Source: Sphingomonas mucosissima (GTDB lineage: Bacteria > Pseudomonadota > Alphaproteobacteria > Sphingomonadales > Sphingomonadaceae). Taken from it: a stretch of DNA of 64,000 nt. Shown one piece after another: positions 50,889 through 62,372 of this stretch. A program made the position numbers and the translations under genes. The DNA lies in assembly GCF_002197665.1 (NCBI RefSeq), contig NZ_NBBJ01000002.1, positions 124,001 to 188,000 of the forward strand, read 5' to 3'. The stretch's first letter is position 1. Every line of letters starts with the position of its first letter. The notes beneath the pieces are model-generated. The model ran no database searches, was not told where the DNA came from, and saw nothing but the letters and a program-made list of their open reading frames with translations.

Positions 50889-52475
50889 TCATCGGCCGCG
50901 CAGCAGCCCGCCCAGCACACCGCGTACGATCGTTCCCATCAGCCCGCCGCCGGCCTTGCCCCGACGCGATCCGAACACTTGCTTGCCCAATTCGTTCGCC
51001 ACCTGCCGCCCGATCGAGGAGCCGCCGGCGCGGGTCGCCGACGCAATGGCCTGGTTCCACGGCGAGGCGGCCTGTTCCCGCTCGGCGGCACGCGTCGCCT
51101 TCGCGTCCGCCTTTTCGCGCGCGTCAGCGGCTTGGCCCCCGGCTGCCTGTGCGCGTTCCTCCGCCCCCGCCGCGGCGCGCGCGGCCAGCAGTTCCGCCGC
51201 TGATTCGCGGTCCACCGCTTGGTCGTACTTGGCGCCAATGGCGTCGGTCGCCAGCAGGACGGCGCGCTCCTCTGCGGTGAGCGGGCCGACCCGGCTGGCC
51301 GGCGGGCGAACGAGGCAGCGCGTGACAGGGGAGGGCGCGCCGTCGGGCTGGAGCAACGACACCAGCGCCTCGCCGATCTTCAATTCGGTGATCGCGGCGG
51401 CGACATCGACGCCGGGGCTCGCCCGGAACGTGGTCGCGGCGCTTCGCACCGCCGCCTGATCCCGCGGGGTAAAGGCGTTGAGCTTGTGCTGGATGCGGTT
51501 GTTGAGCTGGCCGGCAATTGCATCGGGGATGTCGATGGGGTTTTGCGTGATGAAATACACGCCCACGCCCTTGGATCGGATCAGCCGCACAACCTGTTCG
51601 ATCTTGTCGACCAGTGCCGCGGGGGCGTCATCGAACAGCAGATGCGCTTCGTCGAAGAAGAAGCACAGGATCGGCCGGTCCGGATCGCCGATCTCGGGCA
51701 GCGTCTCGAACAATTCGGACAACAGCCACAGCAGGAACGTGGCGTAGAGCTTGGGCGCGGCCATCAGGCGGTCCGCGGCGAGAATGTTGACGATCCCGCG
51801 CCCGCTATCGTCAGCCTGGAGGAAGTCGGAGAGATTCAGTGCAGGCTCGCCGAAGAAGCGCGCGCCGCCCTGGCTGCGCAGCTGAAGCAGCGCCCGCTGG
51901 ATGGCGCCCACCGACGCCTTGGACACATGGCCGTAGCTGTTGGTGAGCTCGCTCGCCCGTTCCGCGCAATGCACCAGCATCGCCTGCAGATCATCGAGAT
52001 CCAGCAGCAGCAGACCGTCTTGGTCGGCCACATGAAAGACGATCGTCAGCACGCCTTCCTGCACGGCGTTCAGCCCCAGGAGCCGCGCCAGCAGCAGCGG
52101 GCCGACCTCTGACACGGTGGTGCGGATCGGATGACCCTGCTCGCCGTAAAGGTCCCACAGCTGAACGGGCGTGTCGCGATATCTCCAGTCTAGCCCGATC
52201 GTCTCGGCCCGCGCGGCAAAGGCCGTATGCATCTTGGCGAGCGGGGAGCCTGGCATGGCGAGCCCGGCAAGATCGCCCTTCACGTCGGCGACGAAACACG
52301 GAACGCCGGCTGCGGAAAGTCCTTCGATGATGCCCTGCACCGTCACCGTCTTGCCGGTGCCCGTTGCCCCGGCGATCAGGCCGTGCCGGTTCGCCAGGCG
52401 AAGGTTCAGGCGCTGCGGATCGGCGCCGCCTTCGCCCGCGCCGATGAAGATGCTCTCGCTCACGTCGCCTCGCAC
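50889..52475 (-). CDS. yjgR: HerA/DUF853-family ATPase (YjgR-like)
   Basis: 528 residues (524 if the GTG at 52463, with GAGG before it, is the start). Walker A GLIAGATGTGKTVTVQGI (about residue 35) and Walker B LCFFFDEAHLLFDDAP. A C-terminal Ala/Arg-rich segment (about 430-490) is followed by a Gly-rich end GGGLMGTIVRGVLGGLLRGR. The DUF853 family is related to HerA/FtsK translocase ATPases; E. coli YjgR has no settled function. Its position beside the POT gene gives no clue. Confidence 0.88.
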   Translation of the reverse strand: MRGDVSESIFIGAGEGGADPQRLNLRLANRHGLIAGATGTGKTVTVQGIIEGLSAAGVPCFVADVKGDLAGLAMPGSPLAKMHTAFAARAETIGLDWRYRDTPVQLWDLYGEQGHPIRTTVSEVGPLLLARLLGLNAVQEGVLTIVFHVADQDGLLLLDLDDLQAMLVHCAERASELTNSYGHVSKASVGAIQRALLQLRSQGGARFFGEPALNLSDFLQADDSGRGIVNILAADRLMAAPKLYATFLLWLLSELFETLPEIGDPDRPILCFFFDEAHLLFDDAPAALVDKIEQVVRLIRSKGVGVYFITQNPIDIPDAIAGQLNNRIQHKLNAFTPRDQAAVRSAATTFRASPGVDVAAAITELKIGEALVSLLQPDGAPSPVTRCLVRPPASRVGPLTAEERAVLLATDAIGAKYDQAVDRESAAELLAARAAAGAEERAQAAGGQAADAREKADAKATRAAEREQAASPWNQAIASATRAGGSSIGRQVANELGKQVFGSRRGKAGGGLMGTIVRGVLGGLLRGR

Positions 52476-52548
52476 GCGTTACCGCCCGTTCCTAGTCCGT
52501 CCGCGGCAATCAAGTCGAGCAGCGCCCGCCTGCGCAAAACCTGCCCTG

Positions 52549-52583
52549 AAAAACAAAGGGCCCCGCACATCGGTGCGAGGCCC
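52549..52583 (-). terminator. Rho-independent terminator of the degP gene
   Basis: On the minus strand GGGCCTCGCAC pairs with GTGCGGGGCCC (11 pairs, one T-G) around a CGAT loop, followed by TTTGTTTTT. It is 26 bases after the degP stop. One of the two clearest terminators in the window. Confidence 0.93.
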
Positions 52584-52608
52584 CTCGAGATCGCGGAAGG
52601 TCCGCTGC

Positions 52609-54153
52609 TTACTTGACGCGCACCGCGATAAAGGCCGGTGGGTTGCGCCCGCGCACCACCGACAGCAGAACCTGCGGGCGCCCCGCGGCCTTGGCTGCCT
52701 GCACGGCCCGGGCGACGTCCGCCGCCGTACGGGTCGGTGCGGAGTTGACCGAGACGATCACGTCGCCGCGACGCAGCTTCTGGCCGGCATCGCTGGACGC
52801 GTCCACGGCGCTGACCACGACGCCCTGCACCGTCGAATCGACACCCACCTGGCGCGCGATCGCCGGGGTGAGCGGCTGAACGGTGACGCCGATGCCATTG
52901 GCGCCGCCCGGCGTCGGGGTGGTCGTCTCGCTATCTTCGCCGAAGCTGTCGTCCTCGCCAAGCTGCTGAGCGAGCTGCTCTTCCGCCGGCCGCACGGTGG
53001 TCGTCACCGTCACGGTCGTCGGGCGCCCGTCGCGGATAACGTCAAGCCGCGCCTGCTGCCCCGGCGGCACGTTGGCGACCAGATACGACAGCGTCGTGTC
53101 CGGCGTCACCTGCGTGCCGTTGACCCGCGTCACGACGTCACCAGCGCGCAAGCCGGCCTTCGCGGCCGGGCCACCCGGCTCGGCACGGGCGATGATCTCG
53201 CCCGAATTCTTTGGCAGGTTGAGCGCCGCGGCAATGTCGTCGGTCAGGCGCTGGATGCTGACGCCGATATAGCCGCGCTGGACGGGCTTGCCCTTCATCA
53301 GCGTGTCGATGATCGGCTTGGCGTCCTCGGCCGGAATGGCGAAGCCGATGCCGATGTTGCCGCCCGATTGCGAGAAGATCTGGCTGTTGATGCCGATCAC
53401 TTCGCCGTTCAGGTTGAACATCGGGCCGCCCGAATTGCCCTGGTTGATCGAGGCGTCGGTCTGGATGAAGCGGTCGTTCGCGCCGCCCTGGCCCGTTACG
53501 CGGTGCACCGCCGAGACGATGCCCGCCGTCACCGTGCCGCCAAGGCCGAACGGATTGCCGATCGCGACCACCCAATCACCGACCCGCGCGCGCGCCGAAT
53601 CGCCGAAGCGCACGTACGGCAGCTGGGTGGGGGCGTCGATCTTGAGCAGGGCGAGGTCGGAGGCCGCATCGCGGCCGACGAGCTTCGCGACATATTCCTT
53701 GCGATCCGGCAGGGTGACGCGGATCGCCTCCACGGTGGCGCGGCTATTGCCCGGCGCCACCACGTGATTGTTCGTCACCACATAGCCGTCGGGCGAAATG
53801 ATGAAGCCGGACCCCAGCGACTGCGCCTCGCGCGTCACGGGCGCGCCGTTCTGCCCGCCCCGGCCGCCGAACTGGCCGAACAGCTCGGCAAACGGCGTGC
53901 CGGCAAACGGGTTGGCCGGCTGCGCCACGGTGACGCGCTGGTCGGTGGAGATGTTGACCACGGCCGGCTGAAGCTTCGCCACCATGTCGGCAAAGCTCAT
54001 CGGCGCACCGACGCGCGGCGCGGTGGCCTGGATCGATCCCGGCTCGTTCTGCGCGCTCTGCGCGGTTGCCGGATTCTGCAACGCAAGCGAAGCGGCGGTG
54101 CCGCCGAGGAGTAAGGCACCAGTGAGGGCGTAGGCGTAACGCACGATCGTCAT
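52609..54153 (-). CDS. degP: Do-family periplasmic serine endoprotease (DegP/HtrA)
   Basis: 514 residues. Signal-like N-terminus (about 1-30), then trypsin-like protease domain with catalytic triad His130 (NNHVV), Asp166 (ASDLALL) and Ser241 (NQGNSGGP). Two PDZ domains follow (about 275-370, with YIGVSIQRLTDDIAAAL, and 410-510). A Q-linker with NGAPVTREAQS is the long LA loop. It degrades or refolds misfolded periplasmic proteins. GAGAGGAA lies before the ATG. It follows hflK-hflC on the same strand after 104 bases. Confidence 0.96.
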   Translation of the reverse strand: MTIVRYAYALTGALLLGGTAASLALQNPATAQSAQNEPGSIQATAPRVGAPMSFADMVAKLQPAVVNISTDQRVTVAQPANPFAGTPFAELFGQFGGRGGQNGAPVTREAQSLGSGFIISPDGYVVTNNHVVAPGNSRATVEAIRVTLPDRKEYVAKLVGRDAASDLALLKIDAPTQLPYVRFGDSARARVGDWVVAIGNPFGLGGTVTAGIVSAVHRVTGQGGANDRFIQTDASINQGNSGGPMFNLNGEVIGINSQIFSQSGGNIGIGFAIPAEDAKPIIDTLMKGKPVQRGYIGVSIQRLTDDIAAALNLPKNSGEIIARAEPGGPAAKAGLRAGDVVTRVNGTQVTPDTTLSYLVANVPPGQQARLDVIRDGRPTTVTVTTTVRPAEEQLAQQLGEDDSFGEDSETTTPTPGGANGIGVTVQPLTPAIARQVGVDSTVQGVVVSAVDASSDAGQKLRRGDVIVSVNSAPTRTAADVARAVQAAKAAGRPQVLLSVVRGRNPPAFIAVRVK

Positions 54154-54257
54154 GTTCCTCTCGTTTGGCCTAATCGGGCCTAACCGCTGGATTGTGCCGC
54201 CAGGTCGATGAACGGCATTTGAATGCTCAACGAACCGGCCGCTTTCCCGTTGCCGGC

Positions 54258-55130
54258 TTATCGGCCGCTGAATTCCTTCAGATAGGCATTGTCACGGCTC
54301 ATGATAATGCTGGTCGAACCTTCCGGCCGCGGGCCGCCATCGGCCCCGAACGTATGCCGGTAGGATTGCATGGCGCGGTAGAAATCATAAAAGCTCGCGT
54401 CCTTGCTGAACGCTTCGGCGTACACGCGCGAGGCGGTCGCATCGGCTTCCGCGCGCACGATCTGCGCCTGCTTCTGCCCTTGTGCACGGATCGTGTTCGC
54501 TTCCTGCTGACGCGCGGTGCGCATGCGCTGCAACGCGCTGTCCAACGGGCTGCCTTCCGGAAGGTCGGCATGCTTGATGCGCACGTCGACGATGGTCGCG
54601 CCATATTGCTGCGCGTCGCGCTGCAACGAGGCCTGGATCGCATCCATCACCCGGCCGCGTTCCGGGCTCAGCAGCACTGCGAACGGCACCTTGCCCAATT
54701 CGTTGCGCAGCGCGGTGCCGAGCAGCGGGCGCAGCTGGTCCGCCACGCGCTCCTCGGTGTTGGAGGTGCTGCCGGTGGAGGTAATCGCGCGCAGCGGATC
54801 GACGATGCGGAAACGCGCAAAGGCGTCGACGTTCAGGCGCAGCTGATCGGTCGACAGCACCAGCGTGTTGTCGAGATCGGCATCCAGCACGCGCTTGTCG
54901 ACCCACACGATCTTGTCGATGAACGGGATGCGCGCCACGAGGCCCGCGCCCGTCTGGCCGATGACCTGCCCGGGTTCATATTGGTTCACCGGCTCGCCGA
55001 CAGGCTTGTTCAGCCGCAGCACGACGGCCTGCTTGGTTTCCGGCACGATCGCGAAGGTGGCCGCGGCGACGATCACGGCGCCCAGGGCGGCAAAGCCGAT
55101 CGCCACGGGATTGCGGGTGAGCGCGCTCAT
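54258..55130 (-). CDS. hflC: FtsH protease modulator HflC
   Basis: 290 residues. One N-terminal membrane anchor (about 7-28) and an SPFH/band-7 domain, with LRLNKPVGEPVNQYEPGQVIGQTGAGLVARIPFIDKIVWVDKRVLDADLD and a long coiled-coil region (RMRTARQQEANTIRAQGQKQAQIVRAEADATASRVYAEAF). It assembles with HflK into a cage around FtsH at the inner membrane. Its ATG overlaps the hflK stop (ATGA), so coupled translation. Confidence 0.95.
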   Translation of the reverse strand: MSALTRNPVAIGFAALGAVIVAAATFAIVPETKQAVVLRLNKPVGEPVNQYEPGQVIGQTGAGLVARIPFIDKIVWVDKRVLDADLDNTLVLSTDQLRLNVDAFARFRIVDPLRAITSTGSTSNTEERVADQLRPLLGTALRNELGKVPFAVLLSPERGRVMDAIQASLQRDAQQYGATIVDVRIKHADLPEGSPLDSALQRMRTARQQEANTIRAQGQKQAQIVRAEADATASRVYAEAFSKDASFYDFYRAMQSYRHTFGADGGPRPEGSTSIIMSRDNAYLKEFSGR

Positions 55131-56185
55131 CGTGCGCCTCCCGGTGCCGGGGCGGCTTCGACCTGCGGCTCCTGGAGCTTGCGCGCGCGGTCCAGCGGCA
55201 GGAAGGGGGCGACGCCCGGTGTTTCAACAATGGTCTTGTCGGTCTTGGCCAGCACGGCCTCCATGGTCTCGTAATACATGCGGCGGCGGGTCACTTCGGG
55301 AGCCAGGCGATACTGCTCATATGCCTTGTCAAAGGCCGCGGCCTCGCCCTGCGCCCGCGCGATCACTTGCTGCGAATAGCTGCGCGCATTGTTGAGGTTG
55401 GCCACCGCTTCCTGCTGGGCCGCAGTGACGGCGTTGAAATCGTCGATCAGGCTCGCCGGAGCCGCCGCCTGGCGGATGGAGACGCCCTGCACGCGAACGC
55501 CCGCCTTATAATCGTTCAGGATCTGCTGCATCGTCTGGGCAACGCGCGTTTCGATGTCGGTCCGGCCTGCGCCGATCGCCTGGTTCAGCGTCGTCGTTGC
55601 CAGCACCGCGCGCATCGCGCTTTCGGCCGTGGCGCGAACCGTCTCGGTCGGATCCCTGATCTCGAACACGAACTGGCGCGGGCTTTCGACGCGCCAGCGC
55701 ACCGTATAGGCGAGATCGATGATGTTCTGGTCGCCGGTCAGCACGCTTTCGCTGCCGTCGCGCGGAAATTCATCGACCCGCACGGCCTCCACGTCCACCT
55801 TCTGCACCGCCACCAGCGGCGCCGGCAGCGTCACTCGGATGCCGGGCTCGAGCATGCCGGAATAGCGGCCGAGGAAGGTCACCACGCCGCGCTGCTGCGG
55901 GCCGATCTGATGCACCGCGGTGAAGATCAGCCATATGGCGACCACCACCGCCACGCCGATCAGCCACAGATTGCGCGCATTGGCGCCCAGCGGCAGCTGC
56001 GGGCCGCTGCCGCCACCGCCGCCCGAGCCACCGCCCCGCGCTTTTTTCAGGAATTCGTCCAGCGCGGTCGGCTTGGGCGTGCCCTTGCGGCCGCCCGGGG
56101 GCACCGCCCACGGATTGCGCGGCGCGCCGCTATTGTCCTCACCACTGCCGCCATTGCCCCATGGCCCGTTGGAGGAGTCGTTCAT
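55127..56185 (-). CDS. hflK: FtsH protease modulator HflK
   Basis: 352 residues from the ATG at 56185 (MNDSSNGPWGNGGSGEDN), the usual HflK opening; an ATG 14 codons upstream is possible. Gly-rich cytoplasmic tail, one membrane helix (about 70-88), SPFH domain with PQQRGVVTFLGRYSGMLEPGIRVTLP and coiled coil with AAFDKAYEQYRLAPEVTRRRMYYETMEAVLAKTDK. It forms the HflKC complex with the next gene. Divergent from mrp, 115 bases between starts. Confidence 0.94.
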   Translation of the reverse strand: MNDSSNGPWGNGGSGEDNSGAPRNPWAVPPGGRKGTPKPTALDEFLKKARGGGSGGGGGSGPQLPLGANARNLWLIGVAVVVAIWLIFTAVHQIGPQQRGVVTFLGRYSGMLEPGIRVTLPAPLVAVQKVDVEAVRVDEFPRDGSESVLTGDQNIIDLAYTVRWRVESPRQFVFEIRDPTETVRATAESAMRAVLATTTLNQAIGAGRTDIETRVAQTMQQILNDYKAGVRVQGVSIRQAAAPASLIDDFNAVTAAQQEAVANLNNARSYSQQVIARAQGEAAAFDKAYEQYRLAPEVTRRRMYYETMEAVLAKTDKTIVETPGVAPFLPLDRARKLQEPQVEAAPAPGGAR

Positions 56186-56300
56186 CAGGATCGAAGGTCG
56201 GCGCAGCCACTGCGGCAGGATGGTCATGACAGTCTTTATAGGGTTCCTCGTTCCGAAAAACAGTGCCCCTCCGGGCTGAACGGCGTAACGACTTGTTGCC

Positions 56301-57251
56301 ATGGACGAGAATGATGTGAAGCAAGCGGTCGCCGCAGTGGCTGGCGACCGGGCAACGGTGCGGATCGATGGCGAGCGGGTCGGCGTGGTGGTGGACGCCA
56401 CGGGGCTTGATGCAAAGGCGCGCGATGCGATGGAAGCGGCGGTCCGCATGGCCGCCGGGCCGAACGCGCGCGTGGTCGTCACGGCCGAGCGGAGCAACCG
56501 CAAATTGATCGCGGTGGCGAGCGGCAAGGGCGGGGTGGGCAAATCAACGCTCGCCGCCAATCTCGCCATCGCGCTTTCCCAGCTTGGGCGGCGGGTCGGC
56601 CTGGTCGATGCCGACATCTATGGCCCGTCGCAGCCGCGGCTGATGGCGGCCGAGGGCCAGCGGCCGGAGGCGAAGGACAAGGTGCTCATGCCCGTGCCGA
56701 CGCCCTATGGCGTGCCGATGCTGTCGATGGGGCAGCTGATCGAGCCGGGCAAGGCGATCGCGTGGCGCGGCCCCATGGCGGCCGGCGCGCTTGGCCAGCT
56801 GGTCGAGGCCGATTGGGGCGCGGCCGACACGTTGGTGCTCGATCTGCCGCCCGGCACCGGCGACGTGCAGCTGACGATGATCCAGAAATATCGCCCGGCC
56901 GGCGCGGTTATTGTCTCGACCCCGCAGGATCTGGCGCTGATCGACGCCACCCGCGCGATTGATCTGTTCAACAAGGCCGGCATCCCGATCATCGGGCTGG
57001 TCGAGAATATGGCGGGCTATGCCTGCCCGCATTGCGGCGAGGTGTCCGATCCGTTCGGCCGCGGTGGTGCCGAGGCTGCCGCGCGCGAACTTGGCGTGCC
57101 GTTCCTGGGCCGCGTGCCGCTCACCATCGCGATCCGCACCGCGTCCGATGCGGGCCGTCCTCCGGCGGCGGAGCCGGGCGACACGGTGTTCCGCCCGCTG
57201 GCGGGCGCGGTCGCTTCGTGGCTGGAAACCGGCGGAGGCGGTGCGCGTTAG
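56301..57251 (+). CDS. mrp: Iron-sulfur cluster carrier ATPase Mrp/ApbC
   Basis: 316 residues. A short MIP18-like N-terminus leads to the deviant Walker A GKGGVGKST in IAVASGKGGVGKSTLAANLA, VDADIYGPSQPRLM, DLPPGTGDVQLTMIQK, and the CxxC cluster ligand in AGYACPHCGEVSDPFG. It loads or carries Fe-S clusters. It starts 115 bases from the divergent hflK gene; a CoA-binding protein gene follows after 69 bases. Confidence 0.95.
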   Translation: MDENDVKQAVAAVAGDRATVRIDGERVGVVVDATGLDAKARDAMEAAVRMAAGPNARVVVTAERSNRKLIAVASGKGGVGKSTLAANLAIALSQLGRRVGLVDADIYGPSQPRLMAAEGQRPEAKDKVLMPVPTPYGVPMLSMGQLIEPGKAIAWRGPMAAGALGQLVEADWGAADTLVLDLPPGTGDVQLTMIQKYRPAGAVIVSTPQDLALIDATRAIDLFNKAGIPIIGLVENMAGYACPHCGEVSDPFGRGGAEAAARELGVPFLGRVPLTIAIRTASDAGRPPAAEPGDTVFRPLAGAVASWLETGGGGAR

Positions 57252-57320
57252 CATGGGACCGGTCGTGCCGTATGCATCAGGCTGCGGCACGGGCGGACCA
57301 ATGTCGAAAGGCCAATCTCC

Positions 57321-57752
57321 ATGCCGCTGACCGCCGATGCCGATATCAAGGCGCTGCTTGAGGAAACCCGCACCATCGCGCTGGTCGGCGCTTCCGATCG
57401 GCCGGGTCGGCCCAGCTACAATGTGATGCGCACGCTGCAGGCGCACGGCTATCGCGTGATCCCGGTCAATCCGCAGATCACCGGCGAACATGTCCATGGT
57501 GAATATGTCTTCCGTGAGCTGTCGCAGATCGGCGAGCCGATCGACATGGTGGATATCTTCCGCCGTTCGGAGGCTGCGGGCGAGGCGGTGGACGAAGCGA
57601 TCGCAGCCGGCGCCAAATCGGTCTGGATGCAGCAGGGCGTCATCGATCAGCAGGCGGCGGCGCGTGCGGAGGCGGCGGGCCTGAAGGTGGTGATGGATCG
57701 CTGCCCGGCGATCGATATCCCCCGGCTGGGCGTGGCTCCCATCGTAAGCTGA
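57321..57752 (+). CDS. CoA-binding (YccU-like) domain protein
   Basis: 143 residues forming one Rossmann-type CoA_binding domain: TIALVGASDRPGRPSYNVMRTLQAHGYRVIPVNPQ, EYVFRELSQIGEPIDMVDIFRRSEAAGEAVDEAIAAGAKSVWMQQGVI, and DRCPAIDIPRL. It matches the small CoA-binding proteins typified by E. coli YccU. The biological function is unknown; context with mrp does not help. Confidence 0.9.
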   Translation: MPLTADADIKALLEETRTIALVGASDRPGRPSYNVMRTLQAHGYRVIPVNPQITGEHVHGEYVFRELSQIGEPIDMVDIFRRSEAAGEAVDEAIAAGAKSVWMQQGVIDQQAAARAEAAGLKVVMDRCPAIDIPRLGVAPIVS

Positions 57753-57879
57753 AGGCCGGCGCTCGCGCCGCCTCGTTCAGCCGCGCCCCCCCCTGCTTTG
57801 GCGGGAGTATCAGCCGGCGCGCTGTCCTACGGCATCGCTTTCGTGGCACGGCGAACCGGTGCTGCAAGGATCACCCGCC

Positions 57880-57923
57880 AATGTTGAGAGATACCCCGCG
57901 ACTGTCTCAACTTTCTCAACATT
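57880..57923. repeat. Three TCTCAAC half-sites upstream of the MATE gene
   Basis: AATGTTGAGA (57880-57889) and its exact reverse complement TCTCAACATT (57914-57923) enclose a third TCTCAAC (57905-57911). They lie 120 bases before the MATE start in the 290-base intergenic stretch 57753-58042, which otherwise holds no gene. The dense, ordered arrangement suggests a regulator-binding site. Confidence 0.5.
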
Positions 57924-58042
57924 CGCGCCAACAAGCGGCAGGGCCGCGCGCGGTGAAAGCTGCTTGTGACCTGATGGTCGGTGCCGCATGGACGCTCCAG
58001 GACCGGCAACAAACCGGCGCAACAGCTTAGGAAGGGGGCGAC

Positions 58043-59506
58043 ATGGACGAACCGGTTTCCCATGCGCACGGCCGTGCTGGGCAGCGGGATCTCACCACCG
58101 GGCCGATCGGTTCGGCGCTGCTCATGTTCGCGCTCCCGACGCTCGCGTCCAATGTCCTGCAATCGCTGAATGGCTCGATCAACACGATCTGGGTAGGTCG
58201 CTTCCTGGGCGAAGGCGCGCTCGCCGCCACCTCGAATGCCAACATCATCATGTTCCTGATGTTCGGCGCAGTGTTCGGCTTCGGCATGGCGGCGACCATC
58301 ATCGTCGGCCAGAGTTGGGGCCGGCGCGACGTGGATGCCGCCCGGCGCGCATTCGGCTCGGCGATCGGCCTTGTACTGGCCGGATCGATCATCGTCGGCA
58401 CGCTCGGCTGGATCTTAGCGCCGCAGATCCTCACGATCCTCGCCACCCCGCCCGACGCGTTCGAGCCCGCGCTCGATTACCTGCGCGTCATCTTCCTGGC
58501 GCTGCCACCGTCCATGCTGCTCGTGCTCATGTTCATGGGGCTGCGGGGGACTGGCGATTCGGTCACGCCCTTGTGGTTCATGGGGCTGGCGGTGCTGGTG
58601 GACGCGGTAATGAACCCGCTGCTGATCGCCGGCATGGGGCCGTTCCCCCGCATGGGCATCGCCGGCTCCGCCACCGCCACGCTGATCGCGAACATCGTCG
58701 CGCTTGGCGCCCTGGTCGCCTGGATCCGGTGGCGCGACCTGCCGCTTCGCCTGAAGGGCGCGGAGATCCGCTACATTCTTCCGGAACGCACGCTGGTGCG
58801 CACCATCGTCAGCAAGGGCGTGCCGATCGGCGCGCAGATGCTGGTCCTGTCGGTGTCGGCGCTGGCGATGGTCGGATTGGTCAATCGCAACGGCATCGAC
58901 ACGGTGGCCGCTTATGGCATCGTCCAGCAGCTCTGGGGCTATGTGCAGATGCCGGCGATGGCGATCGGCGCAGCCGTTTCGGCGATGGCCGCGCAGAATA
59001 TCGGTGCAGGGCGCTGGGATCGCGTCGCGCGCATCACGCGTGCCGGTATCGTCTACAACGTCCTTATCACCGGCGCGACGGTGGCACTGGTGCTGCTGCT
59101 CGACCGGGTGATCATCGGCCTGTTCATTCCCGGTGGCAGCCCCGTCGTGCCGATCGCCCAGCATATCAATCTGCTCGCGACCTGGGGCTTTATCATGTTC
59201 GGCGCGACCATGGTGCTGTTCGGCGTGATTCGCGCGAACGGCGCCGTTTGGGGTCCGCTGCTGATCATGACGGTTGCCATGTTCCCCGTTCGCCTGGGCG
59301 TCGCTTATGCCCTGCTCCCGATCATCGGATCGGACGCGCTTTGGTGGAGCTTTCCGGTGGGGTCGGCCGCCAATGCGCTGCTGGCGGCGCTATACTATCG
59401 CTTCGGCCGCTGGCGGGAAGGCGGATTGCTCGTCCCGGAGGAGCATTGCGAGGAGCGCAGCCACGCCGATATCGAGCCTGCCGGCACGCTGAAGCCGGCG
59501 GCGTGA
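58043..59506 (+). CDS. MATE-family efflux transporter
   Basis: 487 residues with twelve predicted membrane helices; GAAGGGGGCG precedes the ATG. DLTTGPIGSALLMFALPTLASNVLQSLNGSINTIWVGRFLGEGALAATSNAN is the MATE N-terminal pattern, and the second half repeats it (GVPIGAQMLVLSVSALAMVGLVNRNG). It exports cationic compounds or other drugs against Na+ or H+. It stands alone, with an ordered half-site array upstream, consistent with a local regulator not in the window. Confidence 0.92.
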   Translation: MDEPVSHAHGRAGQRDLTTGPIGSALLMFALPTLASNVLQSLNGSINTIWVGRFLGEGALAATSNANIIMFLMFGAVFGFGMAATIIVGQSWGRRDVDAARRAFGSAIGLVLAGSIIVGTLGWILAPQILTILATPPDAFEPALDYLRVIFLALPPSMLLVLMFMGLRGTGDSVTPLWFMGLAVLVDAVMNPLLIAGMGPFPRMGIAGSATATLIANIVALGALVAWIRWRDLPLRLKGAEIRYILPERTLVRTIVSKGVPIGAQMLVLSVSALAMVGLVNRNGIDTVAAYGIVQQLWGYVQMPAMAIGAAVSAMAAQNIGAGRWDRVARITRAGIVYNVLITGATVALVLLLDRVIIGLFIPGGSPVVPIAQHINLLATWGFIMFGATMVLFGVIRANGAVWGPLLIMTVAMFPVRLGVAYALLPIIGSDALWWSFPVGSAANALLAALYYRFGRWREGGLLVPEEHCEERSHADIEPAGTLKPAA

Positions 59507-59509
59507 TCG

Positions 59510-62031
<2,522 letters not shown>

Positions 62032-62091
62032 CGCTTCAAGGCCGATTTGTACGCATCGCTCCTGTCACGAGGCCGCTTTGCGCCGGCGGCG

Positions 62092-62307
62092 TTACTCGCT
62101 GTTCCGCTCGACCGACTCCAGGATCCGCCCGCCGGCCATGAAGACGGCGATCGGACATAGCGAAAAGAGCAGCCAGCCGCCCATCCCGGGATAGTCGCGC
62201 ACGTAGTGCACGCCGCGTTCTGTCGCGCCGAGCCCCAGGCCATAGATCACCATGAACGCTTCGAACTTGGTCTTGATGGTGAACAGGCGTGCGATCTTGG
62301 TAAACAT
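62092..62307 (-). CDS. Small membrane protein, function unknown
   Basis: 71 residues from the ATG at 62307 (MFTKIARLFTIKTKFEAFMVIYG); an ATG 15 codons upstream is possible. Two hydrophobic segments (about 17-30 and 43-60) flank ATERGVHYVRDYPGMGGW. Composition and length resemble small inner-membrane proteins conserved in sphingomonads, but no family is recognised. The preceding bases contain GTTAAC...TTTAC in an AT-rich stretch. Confidence 0.65.
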   Translation of the reverse strand: MFTKIARLFTIKTKFEAFMVIYGLGLGATERGVHYVRDYPGMGGWLLFSLCPIAVFMAGGRILESVERNSE

Positions 62308-62372
62308 ATCGTTAACTAAGCAAGTCGCGCGCCAGTAGCGGTTTTCCGCCACTTAGCCGTTTGCGATCGCGC

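Noticed and set aside
62294..62311. CtrA-like box (TTAA-N7-TTTA) before the small membrane gene
   Set aside because: Only seven of eight consensus bases match and AT-rich starts commonly give such hits; no cell-cycle gene is nearby.
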